Counted from the stretch's first letter, positions 52,171 through 61,185 are shown. The stretch: DNA of 64,000 bases from 2-02-FULL-47-50 sp964479045 (GCA_964479045.1 CAYZJI010000002.1:237198-301197); one strand, 5' to 3'. Numbers and translations: made by a program. Notes: generated by a model from the letters alone, not told the origin.

Positions 52171-53298
52171 TCATAGGAGCAATTTTTTCAATATCAACTC
52201 ATCTATGGCTGACAGTGTATCCAGATCCTCCACTTTCACACATTCATCGATCTTGTGAATGGTGGCATTAACAGGGCCAAGTTCGATCACTTCGGCCCCA
52301 GTGGGGGCGATGAAACGGCCATCCGAGGTGCCGCCGCCGGTGGAGATTTCCGGTGTAAGTCCGGTAATTTCCTTTACTGAGGCATGTACGGCATCCATTA
52401 ACTTGCCCTTGCGGGTGAGGAACGGCTCACCGGAGAGTTTCCATTCAATGTCATAACTCAATTCGTGTTTATCCAGCACGGCTTCCACCTTGCTGCGCAA
52501 TTCGTCCTGAGTGACTTCCGTGCAGAAACGGAAGTTGAACATGATATCAACATGCCCCGGAATGACGTTGTCCGCCCCGGTGCCAGCATGGATATTGGAA
52601 ATCTGCAGGGATGTCGGCGGGTAAAACTCGTTGCCGTTGTCCCAGACGATGCTGTTCAGTTCGGCCAGCGCCGGTGCCACCATGTGGATCGGATTCTTTG
52701 CATGCTGCGGATAGGCCACATGACCCTGCACGCCATAAACCTTGAGTGTTCCACCCAGTGAACCACGACGGCCGTTTTTGATGACATCGCCGATCTGACT
52801 CGTGCTGCAGGGTTCGCCCACCAGACACCAGTCAATCTTGATATTTTTTGACTTGAGATACTCGACAACTTTCCTGGTCCCGTCGATGGATGGGCCTTCC
52901 TCGTCACTGGTAATCAACATGCCCACGGTGCCTTTATGTTCTGGATGTTCTGCAATAAAACGTTCCAGTGCGGTAGTCATACTGGCAATGCTGCCTTTCA
53001 TGTCCGCCGCCCCACGGCCATAGAGATAACCGTCGCGAATTTCCGGTTCGAACGGATCGGATCGCCAGTTTTCCAGCGGACCAGTCGGCACAACATCGGT
53101 ATGGCCGACATAAATCAGATATGGCGCACCTTTACCATGAGTGATCCAGAGGTTATCGACTTCCCCGAAACGCAAATGCTCAGTCTTGAAACCGAGTTTC
53201 CCAAGACGTTCGGCCAGCAATTTCTGACAGCCCGCATCTTCAGGCGTGACGGAGTTGCGGCTGATGAGATCTTTTGCGAGGGAAACTGTTTCGGTCAT
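52171..53298 (-). CDS. dapE: Succinyl-diaminopimelate desuccinylase
   Basis: A 375-residue zinc-dependent M20 enzyme of lysine and cell wall diaminopimelate synthesis. Metal-site sequences: YVGHTDVVPTGP, GRGAADMKGSIASM, LITSDEEGPSIDGTRKV and FNFRFCTEVTQDELRS. Length is standard (E. coli 375). It lies upstream of the SRPBCC gene on the same strand. Confidence 0.97.
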   Translation of the reverse strand: MTETVSLAKDLISRNSVTPEDAGCQKLLAERLGKLGFKTEHLRFGEVDNLWITHGKGAPYLIYVGHTDVVPTGPLENWRSDPFEPEIRDGYLYGRGAADMKGSIASMTTALERFIAEHPEHKGTVGMLITSDEEGPSIDGTRKVVEYLKSKNIKIDWCLVGEPCSTSQIGDVIKNGRRGSLGGTLKVYGVQGHVAYPQHAKNPIHMVAPALAELNSIVWDNGNEFYPPTSLQISNIHAGTGADNVIPGHVDIMFNFRFCTEVTQDELRSKVEAVLDKHELSYDIEWKLSGEPFLTRKGKLMDAVHASVKEITGLTPEISTGGGTSDGRFIAPTGAEVIELGPVNATIHKIDECVKVEDLDTLSAIDELILKKLLL

Positions 53299-53339
53299 AT
53301 GGTATGAATTAATAATTCAAAAGATTAATAAAATACGTT

Positions 53340-53437
53340 GTCATGCTGGCGAAAGCCAGCATCCAGTAGAACATATAATGTGCCGCCTGTAAGGCGGCTT
53401 TTAAATCAACTGGATTCCGGGTCAAGCCCGGAATGAC
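53340..53437. repeat. Palindromic repeat element between dapE and dam
   Basis: About 98 bp starts with GTCATGCTGGC and ends with GGAATGAC. It contains three hairpins: GCTGGC/GCCAGC (53344-53359), GCCGCC/GGCGGC (near 53382-53398) and TTCCGGG/CCCGGAA (near 53414-53432). The outer ends also pair (GTCAT with ATGAC, CATCCAG with CTGGATT). The CCGGGTCAAGCCCGGAATGAC unit is a widespread dispersed repeat of proteobacteria. Confidence 0.8.
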
Positions 53438-53469
53438 GAGTATGCTTAAATCCTGAGTATTCCAGAACA

Positions 53470-54279
53470 TCAATTTTGAAACACTGCCAGCAACTCACTG
53501 ACTTCGGCACGCTGGTTGGCTTTGCAACTGATGGTGCGTCTGACCTTGAAGCGTTCCATGGCAGCACCGTTATTCTGATAGAGTCTGGTGATCGATTTGG
53601 TGTTGTGGTTAGAGACCACCACGCGTATACCCTGCGCCGATAATTGACCTGCCAGAATCGCCAACGCATTTTGGTCCTCCCAGTTGAATCCGCCACTGGC
53701 ATAACTGGTGAAATGGGCGGTGTCGGTCAGTGGCATATAAGGCGGATCGCAATAGACAACATCACCGGTTTTGGCACGGCGCATGGTCACGGAAAAATGT
53801 GCGTGCAGGAATTCCGCACGCGCGGATTTATCGTAGAAAAAACCCATTTCTGTTTCCGGAAAATACGGACGTTCATAACGGCCGAAAGGTACATTGAACT
53901 TGCCCTTGCTGTTGTAGCGGCACAGGCCATTATAGCCATGCCGGTTGAGGTACAGAAACAGGGCCGATTTCAACCGCATATCCCGGGTTTCATTAAATTG
54001 TTCCCGGTGCAGGTAATATTGTTCACGATGATTGTTTTTGGCCGTGAAAAACCGCTGACAGTATTTAATAAATGGTGCGCCTTCCATTTGCAATTGTTTG
54101 TAGAGATTGATCAGATCCGGATTGCTGTCAGCCAGCAGATAGCGTTTGTAATGCGTGTTCATAAATACAGCACCGGAACCCACAAAAGGTTCAATCAGAC
54201 GATCACCATCACCCAGTTGTTCGCGGATGCGTTCAACCTGCCGGTATTTTCCGCCGGGCCATTTCAGGAAGGGTTTCAT
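53470..54279 (-). CDS. dam: DNA adenine methyltransferase Dam (GATC)
   Basis: A 269-residue class D12 adenine N6-methyltransferase. Motifs: FLKWPGGKY (residues 4-12), EPFVGSGAVFMN (SAM site), CRYNSKGKFNVPFGRY and the catalytic DPPY at 178-181. The sequence fits the Dam group that methylates GATC and directs mismatch repair, replication timing and phase variation. No restriction enzyme gene is adjacent, in keeping with a solitary methylase. It abuts bolA, which is transcribed first. Confidence 0.95.
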   Translation of the reverse strand: MKPFLKWPGGKYRQVERIREQLGDGDRLIEPFVGSGAVFMNTHYKRYLLADSNPDLINLYKQLQMEGAPFIKYCQRFFTAKNNHREQYYLHREQFNETRDMRLKSALFLYLNRHGYNGLCRYNSKGKFNVPFGRYERPYFPETEMGFFYDKSARAEFLHAHFSVTMRRAKTGDVVYCDPPYMPLTDTAHFTSYASGGFNWEDQNALAILAGQLSAQGIRVVVSNHNTKSITRLYQNNGAAMERFKVRRTISCKANQRAEVSELLAVFQN

Positions 54280-54534
54280 TCAGCAGGCTTCATCCGGTGT
54301 CAGTGCCTTGATACTCAGGGCATGAATATCGTTTGGCATCATGTCATTAACCGCCAGATACACCAGCCGATGCCGTTGAATCAGGCTCTGGCCGCTGAAT
54401 TTATCTGAAACAATAGTTACGGAGAAATGTCCACCGCCACCGGCAGCCCCGGCATGACCTTTGTGCAGGCGTGAGTCATCAGTGATCTCAAGTTTTGACG
54501 GGCTTAATGCGTTGTTTAACCGCTCGCGGATCAT
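54280..54534 (-). CDS. bolA: BolA family protein
   Basis: An 84-residue BolA-type protein: MIRERLNNAL, then SRLHKGHAGAAGGGGHFSV, FSGQSLIQRHRLVY with the cluster-binding histidine, and DIHALSIKALTPDEA. BolA proteins work with monothiol glutaredoxins in Fe-S trafficking. I choose the ATG at 54534 since it aligns with the E. coli N-terminus; a GTG at 54573, overlapping the yciI stop and with a good Shine-Dalgarno (AAGGTG), would add 13 residues. Confidence 0.9.
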   Translation of the reverse strand: MIRERLNNALSPSKLEITDDSRLHKGHAGAAGGGGHFSVTIVSDKFSGQSLIQRHRLVYLAVNDMMPNDIHALSIKALTPDEAC

Positions 54535-54565
54535 GTTCACGCGGCCCAGATCATGTCCATTCGGC

Positions 54566-54871
54566 TCAGGCACCCGGAAACACCTTCTTGAACGGTTTCA
54601 CAATGATTTTTTCGTAGACGCCAGCGGCAATATACGGATCAGCATCAGCCCATTTCTGCGCGGCTGCCAGTGATTCAAATTCAGCCACGATCAGACTGCC
54701 GGTAAATCCGGCCGGGCCCGGATCGGGGCTGTCGATTTTGGGATGTGGGCCGGCGAGCAACATACGTCCTTCATCCTGCAGGGCCTGCAGGCGGGCAATA
54801 TGCGCAGGCCGTACACTCAGGCGTTTTTCCAGACTGTCAGGCACGTCCTGACTGATGATGGCGTAATACAT
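54566..54871 (-). CDS. yciI: YciI family protein
   Basis: A 101-residue dimeric alpha+beta protein. MYYAIISQDVPDSLEKRLSV, RPAHIARLQ and GPHPKIDSPDPGPAGFTGSLIVAEFES (in parts) fit YciI, with the conserved His-Asp pair. Function in the cell is not known. It lies between yciB (3 bp) and bolA in a compact minus-strand unit yciB-yciI-bolA-dam. Confidence 0.92.
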   Translation of the reverse strand: MYYAIISQDVPDSLEKRLSVRPAHIARLQALQDEGRMLLAGPHPKIDSPDPGPAGFTGSLIVAEFESLAAAQKWADADPYIAAGVYEKIIVKPFKKVFPGA

Positions 54872-54874
54872 GAT

Positions 54875-55438
54875 TTATTTTTCTCCTCCTTCTTTGACTT
54901 CGGTCATGTATCTGGACAGATAAGCAGCCTGACCAAAAGCAAACAGCAGGGTCAAACCGAGCATGCCGAACATTTTGAAATTGACCCAGATATTTTCGGC
55001 GAAGGTGTAAGCGACAAAAAGATTAAGTGCGCCCATGATGACAAAAAACGTCACCCAGCTACGGTTGAGTATCTTCCAGACATGGGCCGGGACCGTGATC
55101 GCATGGTCCATCATCCTCTGCACCATGTTTTTGTTGCCGATAAATTCACTGCCGAGAAAGACCAGCGCAAACAGCCAGTTGACGGCCGTCGGTTTCCACA
55201 TGAAAAAGAGTTTGTTCTGAAACAACAGGGTGGCGCCACCCAGTACGAGGATCAGCACGAAGGTGATCAGGTGCATTTTTTCGACACGCCGGGTAAATAC
55301 CCAGTAGGCTGCTACCTGTATCACAGATGCTACAACGGCGGCAGCCGTGGCAATAAAGATCGCCTGGGTACGATCCTCTGGCACATAATAGGCAATGAAA
55401 AATGCGACTACCGGAAAAAAGTCAATCAGGGCTTTCAT
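54875..55438 (-). CDS. yciB: Inner membrane septation protein YciB
   Basis: A 187-residue protein with five to six membrane helices (IspZ/YciB family). Typical sequences are MKALIDFFPVVAFFIAYY at the start, NKLFFMWKPTAVNWLFALVF and LNRSWVTFFVIMGALNLFVAY (in parts). It is needed for normal cell-envelope integrity and septation in enteric relatives. It is first in the yciB-yciI-bolA-dam unit and divergent from the sua5-like gene. Confidence 0.94.
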   Translation of the reverse strand: MKALIDFFPVVAFFIAYYVPEDRTQAIFIATAAAVVASVIQVAAYWVFTRRVEKMHLITFVLILVLGGATLLFQNKLFFMWKPTAVNWLFALVFLGSEFIGNKNMVQRMMDHAITVPAHVWKILNRSWVTFFVIMGALNLFVAYTFAENIWVNFKMFGMLGLTLLFAFGQAAYLSRYMTEVKEGGEK

Positions 55439-55501
55439 TTCATATAATTATGTTAATGCGGTGCAGGCATCATAACGAAAAAGGTCAGTACACTCTATAA
55501 A

Positions 55502-56125
55502 ATGGCGCAGCGTTTTGATATTCATCCGGAAAATCCACAGCCACGGCTGATCAACCAGGCTGCGGCTATCCTGCGCGCGGGTGGCGTTGCGGTATATCCC
55601 ACCGACTCCTGTTATGCACTCGGGTGCCGGATTGGTGACAAGGATGCACTCGATCGCATCCGCCGCATCCGCAATCTGGATGAACGGCATAATCTGACCC
55701 TGATCTGCGCGGATTTATCCGAAATCGCGATATACGCCAAGGTCAACAATCCCGCGTTTCGTCTGATGAAATCACTGACGCCGGGGCCCTATACATTTTT
55801 ACTGTTGGCCACGCGTGATGTGCCGCGGCGGCTGCAGCATCCCAAGCGGAAAACCATTGGAGTGCGCGTGCCGGATAATGCGATTGCTTTGGCATTGTTG
55901 GCCGAATTGCGGGAGCCCATTTTGAGTATCAGCCTGATCCTGCCGGGTGAGGAATTGCCCATGAATGATCCGGATGAGATTAACCGGCGTCTTGGCAACC
56001 AGGTGGAGTTGATCATTGCAGGCGGTGCGGGTGGTCTCGAATCCACCAGTGTGATTGATCTTACCGGCGATCATCCGCTGGTGGTGCGCGAGGGAAAAGG
56101 CAGCACGGCAAACATAGGGACTTGA
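55502..56125 (+). CDS. YciO/Sua5-type threonylcarbamoyl-AMP synthase family protein
   Basis: A 207-residue protein with the YrdC fold: GGVAVYPTDSCYALGC at the start, SLTPGPYTFLL, RRLQHPKRKTIGVRVPD and the end ESTSVIDLTGDHPLVVREGKG. Sua5/TsaC enzymes make threonylcarbamoyl-AMP for tRNA t6A37; the YciO branch, to which the KRKTIGVRVPD pattern points, is a paralog with weak or unsettled activity. TsaC proper may be elsewhere. Confidence 0.88.
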   Translation: MAQRFDIHPENPQPRLINQAAAILRAGGVAVYPTDSCYALGCRIGDKDALDRIRRIRNLDERHNLTLICADLSEIAIYAKVNNPAFRLMKSLTPGPYTFLLLATRDVPRRLQHPKRKTIGVRVPDNAIALALLAELREPILSISLILPGEELPMNDPDEINRRLGNQVELIIAGGAGGLESTSVIDLTGDHPLVVREGKGSTANIGT

Positions 56126-56214
56126 GCCCATCTGCGCTATAATCGCAGCCTTCACAATAAAACCCATATCAATCAAGCACTTCATGTTTCAGCCAGCTCG
56201 GGAGGTAAACATCA

Positions 56215-57426
56215 TTGAGCAGTAATGCTGACCGGCGGGTCCTGTCCGGTATGCGGCCAACCGGCCAACTTCATCTGGGTCATTATCACGGGGTCCTCAA
56301 GAACTGGCTCAAGCTGCAAAATGAATACGAATGCTTCTTTTTCGTGGCAGACTGGCATGCACTCACCACGGAATATGAGATGCCGCAGGTCATAGGCGAA
56401 AGCGTCTATGAAATGGTCATTGACTGGCTGGCGGTCGGCATCAACCCCGGTGCGGCCAAGCTCTTTATCCAGTCGCGTGTCCCTGAACACGCCGAACTGC
56501 ATCTGTTGTTGTCCATGTGTACGCCCTTGAGCTGGCTCGAACGCGTGCCGAGTTACAAGGACCAGATGGAAAAACTCTCCAACAAGGACCTCACGACTTA
56601 CGGCTTTCTCGGTTATCCATTGTTGCAATCCGCCGACATAATTATTTACAAAGCCGGCAATGTGCCGGTGGGCGAAGATCAGGTCGCACATGTAGAACTT
56701 GCCCGCGAAATTGCCCGCCGGTTTAATTATCTGTATGGCCGTGAACCGGGCTTTGAGGAAAAAGCCGAAGCCGCCGCCAAAAAACTGGGCAAGAAAAACA
56801 ACAAGCTTTACCACGAACTGCGTAAAAGTTACCAGGAGCAGGGTGATGTACTGGCGCTGGAAAAAGCACGGGCAATATTGCAGGGACAGCAGAATATTTC
56901 CATCGGTGATCGTGAACGCTTATATGGTTATCTGGAAGGCGGCGGCAAGGTCATCTTCCCGGAACCTAAAGCGCTGCTGACGCCGGCGTCCAAAATGCCG
57001 GGTCTGGACGGGCAGAAAATGTCCAAATCCTATGGCAACACCATCAGTCTACGGGAAAGCCCGAATAACGTGGAAGACAAGATCAAAACCATGCCCACCG
57101 ATCCGGCGCGGGTACGGCGTACCGATCCTGGTGATCCGGAAAAATGCCCGGTATGGGGTCTGCATCAGGTGTACTCTGAAGCTGATGTCAGGCAATGGGT
57201 GCAGGAAGGTTGCCGTTCCGCCGGGATTGGTTGTCTTGAGTGTAAACGGCCGGTGATTGATGCCATACTTAAGGAGCAGACACCCATCCGGGAACGGGCG
57301 AAGGAATTCCAGCAGGATCTGGAAACCGTGAAAGGCATTATTAATGACGGTTGTGAAGCGGCACGTGACGTAGCACGTGAGACACTGGATGAGGTCAGAG
57401 AAGCCATGGGTCTGAGCTACCGTTGA
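56215..57426 (+). CDS. trpS: Tryptophanyl-tRNA synthetase
   Basis: A 403-residue class I synthetase. RPTGQLHLGHYHGVLKNW contains the HIGH-type site (HLGH), and GLDGQKMSKSYGN the KMSKS loop. At 403 residues it belongs to the longer form, with an extra segment of about 60 residues (about 225-250 upward) compared with the 334-residue E. coli enzyme. The start is TTG, with GGGAGG eleven bases upstream. It heads trpS-scpA-scpB-rluB. Confidence 0.95.
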   Translation: MSSNADRRVLSGMRPTGQLHLGHYHGVLKNWLKLQNEYECFFFVADWHALTTEYEMPQVIGESVYEMVIDWLAVGINPGAAKLFIQSRVPEHAELHLLLSMCTPLSWLERVPSYKDQMEKLSNKDLTTYGFLGYPLLQSADIIIYKAGNVPVGEDQVAHVELAREIARRFNYLYGREPGFEEKAEAAAKKLGKKNNKLYHELRKSYQEQGDVLALEKARAILQGQQNISIGDRERLYGYLEGGGKVIFPEPKALLTPASKMPGLDGQKMSKSYGNTISLRESPNNVEDKIKTMPTDPARVRRTDPGDPEKCPVWGLHQVYSEADVRQWVQEGCRSAGIGCLECKRPVIDAILKEQTPIRERAKEFQQDLETVKGIINDGCEAARDVARETLDEVREAMGLSYR

Positions 57427-57434
57427 GGATAATT

Positions 57435-58253
57435 ATGTTACCTAACGAAGAACCGCAGGCAGAAACGCAAACAACCTCTCAGGCGGAAATGCCCTTTGCC
57501 ATTGTGCAGGGCGAGCCGATGTCACAAATGCCGACGGACCTCTACATCCCGCCGGATGCACTGGAAGTCTTTCTGGAAGCGTTTGAAGGGCCGCTGGATT
57601 TGCTGCTTTATCTGATCAAGCGTCAGAACCTTGATATTCTCGATATTCCCATCGCGCAGATCACCGCACAGTACATGCAGTACATCGAATTGATGGAAAC
57701 GCTGCATCTGGAGCTTGCGGCGGAATATCTGGTGATGGCGGCGATGCTGGCTGAAATCAAATCCCGTATGTTGTTGCCACGGCCGGCCGAGTCTGATGAT
57801 GAAGAAGACCCGCGCGCTGAACTGATCCGGCGTTTGCAGGAATATGAACGCTATAAACAAGCGGCAGATGATCTGGATAATTTAACCCGCATGGAGCGTG
57901 ATGTTTTCGGCACGATTGTGGAATTTCCGGATCGCAGCAGCTCACATGAGCCCCCCCAGGTTTCACTGGACACCTTGTTAAGAGTGTTTGCTGATGTATT
58001 GTCGCGGGCACAGATGTTTTCCCATCATCATGTCACCCGTGAACCCCTGTCGGTGCGCGAACGCATGAGCATGGTGCTGGAACGCATCACGGCGGATGAC
58101 TTTATTGAATTTACCACCCTGTTTACGGTGGAAGAAGGGCGCGCAGGCGTGATTGTCTCGCTGCTCGCCATACTGGAACTGTTGAAAGGATCATTAATCG
58201 AGATGGTACAGAATGAAATCAATGGCCCGATTTACGTGAAGGCAGCCGCATGA
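57435..58253 (+). CDS. scpA: Segregation and condensation protein A
   Basis: A 272-residue kleisin of the bacterial SMC condensin, bridging SMC heads. Typical: FEGPLDLLLYLIKRQNLDILDIPIAQITAQYMQYI (in parts), ELAAEYLVMAAMLAEIKSRMLLP. The ATG at 57435 lies 8 bp after trpS. It overlaps scpB by 4 bp, and the two act together. An SMC gene is not in the window; many gammaproteobacteria that have ScpAB also carry Smc rather than MukB. Confidence 0.95.
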   Translation: MLPNEEPQAETQTTSQAEMPFAIVQGEPMSQMPTDLYIPPDALEVFLEAFEGPLDLLLYLIKRQNLDILDIPIAQITAQYMQYIELMETLHLELAAEYLVMAAMLAEIKSRMLLPRPAESDDEEDPRAELIRRLQEYERYKQAADDLDNLTRMERDVFGTIVEFPDRSSSHEPPQVSLDTLLRVFADVLSRAQMFSHHHVTREPLSVRERMSMVLERITADDFIEFTTLFTVEEGRAGVIVSLLAILELLKGSLIEMVQNEINGPIYVKAAA

Positions 58254-58924
58254 ACCAGGAAAAACTCAAATGTATTATTGAAGCGGTGCTGATGGCATCC
58301 GACAAACCGCTCAGTATGGCGCGGATTCTTGCGTTGTTTGAGCGCGACATGGAAGCCATCGAACGTGAGGAAGTCAAAACCGCGATTGAACAGTTGCAGC
58401 ATGATTACCAGCATCGCGGCATAGAACTCACCGAAGTGGCCAGTGGCTACCGCATCCAGGTGCGCAGCGACTATGCCGAGTGGGTGAACCGGTTGTTTGA
58501 TGAGCGTCCGCCGCGTTATTCCCGTGCGCTTCTGGAAACACTGGCCATAATTGCCTACCGGCAGCCGCTGACCCGTGCCGAAATTGAAGATATCCGCGGC
58601 GTGGGTGTCAGCACCACCATCATCAAAACCCTGCAGGAACGCGAGTGGATTCGTGTGGTGGGCCATAAAGATGTGCCGGGCAAACCGGAACTGCTCGCAA
58701 CCACGAAAGAATTTCTCGATTATTTCAATCTGAAAAAACTTTCGGATTTGCCGACGTTGGCGGAAATCAAGGAGCTCAGCAAACTCAATCCGGACCTGTT
58801 TGAATCGCTGGACAATACTTCCCGCGTCAACATGGAGCAAATTGCAGAAGATGCAGAGCCACTGGAACCTTCGCCCACCGACATCATTGTCGGCGATGAC
58901 AAGGTCGTACCGATTATTCATTAA
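58250..58924 (+). CDS. scpB: Segregation and condensation protein B
   Basis: A 224-residue double winged-helix protein that binds the middle of ScpA. Landmarks: IEAVLMASDKPLSMARIL, SGYRIQVRSDYAEWV, RYSRALLETLAIIAYRQPLTRAEIEDIRGV (in parts) and GHKDVPGKPELLATTKEFLDYF. The acidic C-terminus is variable in the family. Overlap ATGA with scpA. Confidence 0.96.
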   Translation: MNQEKLKCIIEAVLMASDKPLSMARILALFERDMEAIEREEVKTAIEQLQHDYQHRGIELTEVASGYRIQVRSDYAEWVNRLFDERPPRYSRALLETLAIIAYRQPLTRAEIEDIRGVGVSTTIIKTLQEREWIRVVGHKDVPGKPELLATTKEFLDYFNLKKLSDLPTLAEIKELSKLNPDLFESLDNTSRVNMEQIAEDAEPLEPSPTDIIVGDDKVVPIIH

Positions 58925-59018
58925 TCATCATTTAACTGCAGGGCAAGACTGTATCTTTGCTGTAAATGATGGCATCTCGCAGAGATGCCCTACAAATCTC
59001 TTCATGATTTAATAAATA

Positions 59019-59774
59019 ATGTCCGCTGCCCCCTCCCCCGAACGTATCCAGAAAGTCCTGGCGCAGGCCGGGATTGGGTCGCGCCGGGAAATTGAAGGCT
59101 GGATCGCTGACGGCCGCATCAGTATCAATGGCAAACGTGTGAAGCTGGGTGACAAGATGGCGCCGGGTGACAAGGTGCGACTTGATGGTGAATTGTTGCG
59201 ATTGGAGCCGGCGCCCACACAGAAAACCCGCATCCTCGCCTATCACAAACCGGTTGGCGAAGTATCCACCCGCAAGGATGAAAAAGGCCGCCCGACCGTG
59301 TTTGATTCCCTGCCCGGAATCAAGGGCAGCCGCTGGATCAGCATCGGCCGGCTTGATATCAATACTTCGGGATTGTTGCTGTTCACCAATGATGGCTCAC
59401 TCGCCCATCAGCTCATGCATCCTTCAGGGGAGGTTGAACGCGAATATGCCGTGCGGGTATTGGGCGAAGTCAGCCGCGATACGTTGAAAAAACTGGTGGA
59501 CGGGGTCGAACTGGAAGACGGCAAGGCCCATTTTGACAGCATACATGAGGCCGGCGGCAAGGGCGCCAACCACTGGTATCACGTTGTCATCAAGGAAGGC
59601 CGCAACCGCGAAATCCGGCGTATCTGGGAAGCCGTGAATGTCACGGTCAGCCGCCTGATGCGGGTGCGCTTCGGACCGTATTCATTGCCCAGAGATCTCA
59701 AGGCTGGCAGTTATCATGAATTAAGCCGTATTGAAGTGAACCAGTTTATTGACGCTGTGAAGCGGGACTCGTGA
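59019..59774 (+). CDS. rluB: 23S rRNA pseudouridine synthase RluB
   Basis: A 251-residue enzyme that makes pseudouridine in 23S rRNA (position 2605 in E. coli). It has an S4 domain (RIQKVLAQAGIGSRREIEGWI) and the RsuA-type catalytic motif GRLDINTSGLLLFTNDGSLAH, with the active aspartate in RLD. The family hallmark trpS-scpA-scpB-rluB order supports RluB over RluE/F. Its stop codon lies inside a heptamer repeat (last residues VKRDS). Confidence 0.95.
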   Translation: MSAAPSPERIQKVLAQAGIGSRREIEGWIADGRISINGKRVKLGDKMAPGDKVRLDGELLRLEPAPTQKTRILAYHKPVGEVSTRKDEKGRPTVFDSLPGIKGSRWISIGRLDINTSGLLLFTNDGSLAHQLMHPSGEVEREYAVRVLGEVSRDTLKKLVDGVELEDGKAHFDSIHEAGGKGANHWYHVVIKEGRNREIRRIWEAVNVTVSRLMRVRFGPYSLPRDLKAGSYHELSRIEVNQFIDAVKRDS

Positions 59775-59845
59775 AGCGTGAAGCGTTGAATGCCGGTAGT
59801 GATACAAATATCCCTGCGAGATACGCTTCACGAGCCCCGTATCAC
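59757..59845. repeat. Palindromic heptamer element across the rluB stop
   Basis: The stretch is made of 7-bp units: GTGAAGC, GGGACTC, GTGAAGC, GTGAAGC, GTTGAAT, GCCGGTA and GTGATAC, then twelve other bases, then GAGATAC, GCTTCAC, GAGCCCC and GTATCAC. GTGAAGC and GCTTCAC can form a stem, as can GTGATAC with GTATCAC. It resembles the pair of arrays around the four-helix-bundle gene with the gene left out. Confidence 0.8.
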
Positions 59846-59908
59846 GTTCAAACAATTGATTTTAGGGCCTCCTCTCTGTAGTCTAGGCGGCCTTTTTAGA
59901 GCCTGAAC

Positions 59909-60667
59909 ATGACCCAGCGCCAGCCACTTGTAGCCGCCAATTGGAAGATGAACGGGACTCTGGCGTCTGCGCAGGCGCTGGTTAACGGGATCAAGGCCGG
60001 ATTAAAGGACGGCTGCAAGGCGGATGTGGCCATATGCCCGCCTTATGTTTATCTGGCTGAGGTGGGGCGGTTAATCGGGAAAGAGCCGATTAAACTCGGC
60101 GCGCAGAATCTGTCCCAACATGAGGGGGGCGCATATACCGGTGAGGTGTCGGCCTCTATGTTGCAGGATTTTGGGTGCCACTATGTGATTATCGGCCATT
60201 CCGAACGGCGCACACTGTACGGAGAAACGGACCATCTGGTCGCGGAGAAATTTGCCCGGGCTGTTCAGAGTGGTTTGGTGCCCATTCTGTGTGTAGGTGA
60301 GTATCTGGAAGAACGTGAAGCCGGCGACACTGAAAATGTCATCGCACGGCAATTGGATGCGGTAATCAAACATTGTGGTATTGAGAAGTTCAGTGCAGCG
60401 GTGATTGCCTATGAACCGGTCTGGGCCATCGGCACCGGGCGCACGGCCACACCGGAGCAGGCGCAGGAGGTGCATGCCTTTATCCGGCTGCGCCTCGCAC
60501 GGCATGATGAAACCATCGCGGATAAAATCCGCATCCTGTATGGCGGCAGTGTGAAAGCCGCGAATGCAAAAGAATTATTTAACATGGCAGATATTGATGG
60601 AGGTCTGATCGGCGGAGCATCGCTGGTCGTTGATGATTTCCTGGCGATCTGCCGGGCAGCAACCTAG
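59909..60667 (+). CDS. tpiA: Triosephosphate isomerase
   Basis: A 252-residue TIM barrel that interconverts dihydroxyacetone phosphate and glyceraldehyde 3-phosphate. It has AANWKMNGTL (active-site Asn and Lys), IIGHSERRTLYGE (His), AYEPVWAIGTGRTATPEQ (catalytic Glu) and LYGGSVKAAN. It is 8 bp upstream of secG, a common pairing. Confidence 0.97.
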   Translation: MTQRQPLVAANWKMNGTLASAQALVNGIKAGLKDGCKADVAICPPYVYLAEVGRLIGKEPIKLGAQNLSQHEGGAYTGEVSASMLQDFGCHYVIIGHSERRTLYGETDHLVAEKFARAVQSGLVPILCVGEYLEEREAGDTENVIARQLDAVIKHCGIEKFSAAVIAYEPVWAIGTGRTATPEQAQEVHAFIRLRLARHDETIADKIRILYGGSVKAANAKELFNMADIDGGLIGGASLVVDDFLAICRAAT

Positions 60668-60675
60668 GAAACAAT

Positions 60676-61140
60676 ATGCAAACACTTTATACATTATTAC
60701 TGGTACTGCAGGTGGTGGTCTCCATCACCTTGATAGGATTTATCCTGATCCAGCACGGCAAGGGTGCCGATGCCGGTGCGGCCTTTGGCAGCGGTGCCTC
60801 TGCGACAGTTTTTGGCAGCCGCGGTGCGGGAAATTTTCTGACCAAGGCCACAACCGTGCTGGCCATCATTTTCCTGGCCAACAGTCTGCTGCTGGGATAT
60901 CTCGCGGCCACTGCACCCAGAGAGTCCGGCAGTTTGCTGGATGATGAAGTGCCTGCAGCAGTATCAGAAGAGAAAACACAGGCACAACCGGCGGCTGATC
61001 TTCCGGCGGACACCAGTGCTGCAGCTCCCGCTGAGGTCCCGGCCGTGGAAACACCGGCGGATATACCTGCAGATATGCCGGCAGCAACGGATGTCCCGGC
61101 TGACGTGCCTGCGGATGTTCCTGCAGCTCCGCAGGAATAG
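60676..61140 (+). CDS. secG: Protein-export membrane protein SecG, with long Pro/Ala-rich tail
   Basis: A 154-residue SecG. Two membrane helices (about 3-23 and 55-75) flank GKGADAGAAFGSGASATVFGSRGAGNFLTK (in parts), the conserved cytoplasmic loop. After the second helix comes a tail of about 75 residues rich in Ala, Pro, Asp and Glu, with repeated PAD/PAE units (PADIPADMPAA, PADVPADVPAA). SecG assists SecYEA translocation. Tails of this kind occur in relatives but vary in length. The ORF ends next to a heptamer unit and then tRNA-Leu. Confidence 0.93.
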   Translation: MQTLYTLLLVLQVVVSITLIGFILIQHGKGADAGAAFGSGASATVFGSRGAGNFLTKATTVLAIIFLANSLLLGYLAATAPRESGSLLDDEVPAAVSEEKTQAQPAADLPADTSAAAPAEVPAVETPADIPADMPAATDVPADVPADVPAAPQE

Positions 61141-61185
61141 ATTGAAAAGTGAAGCGTGACCCGGAAATTCCGGCACGCACACAAT

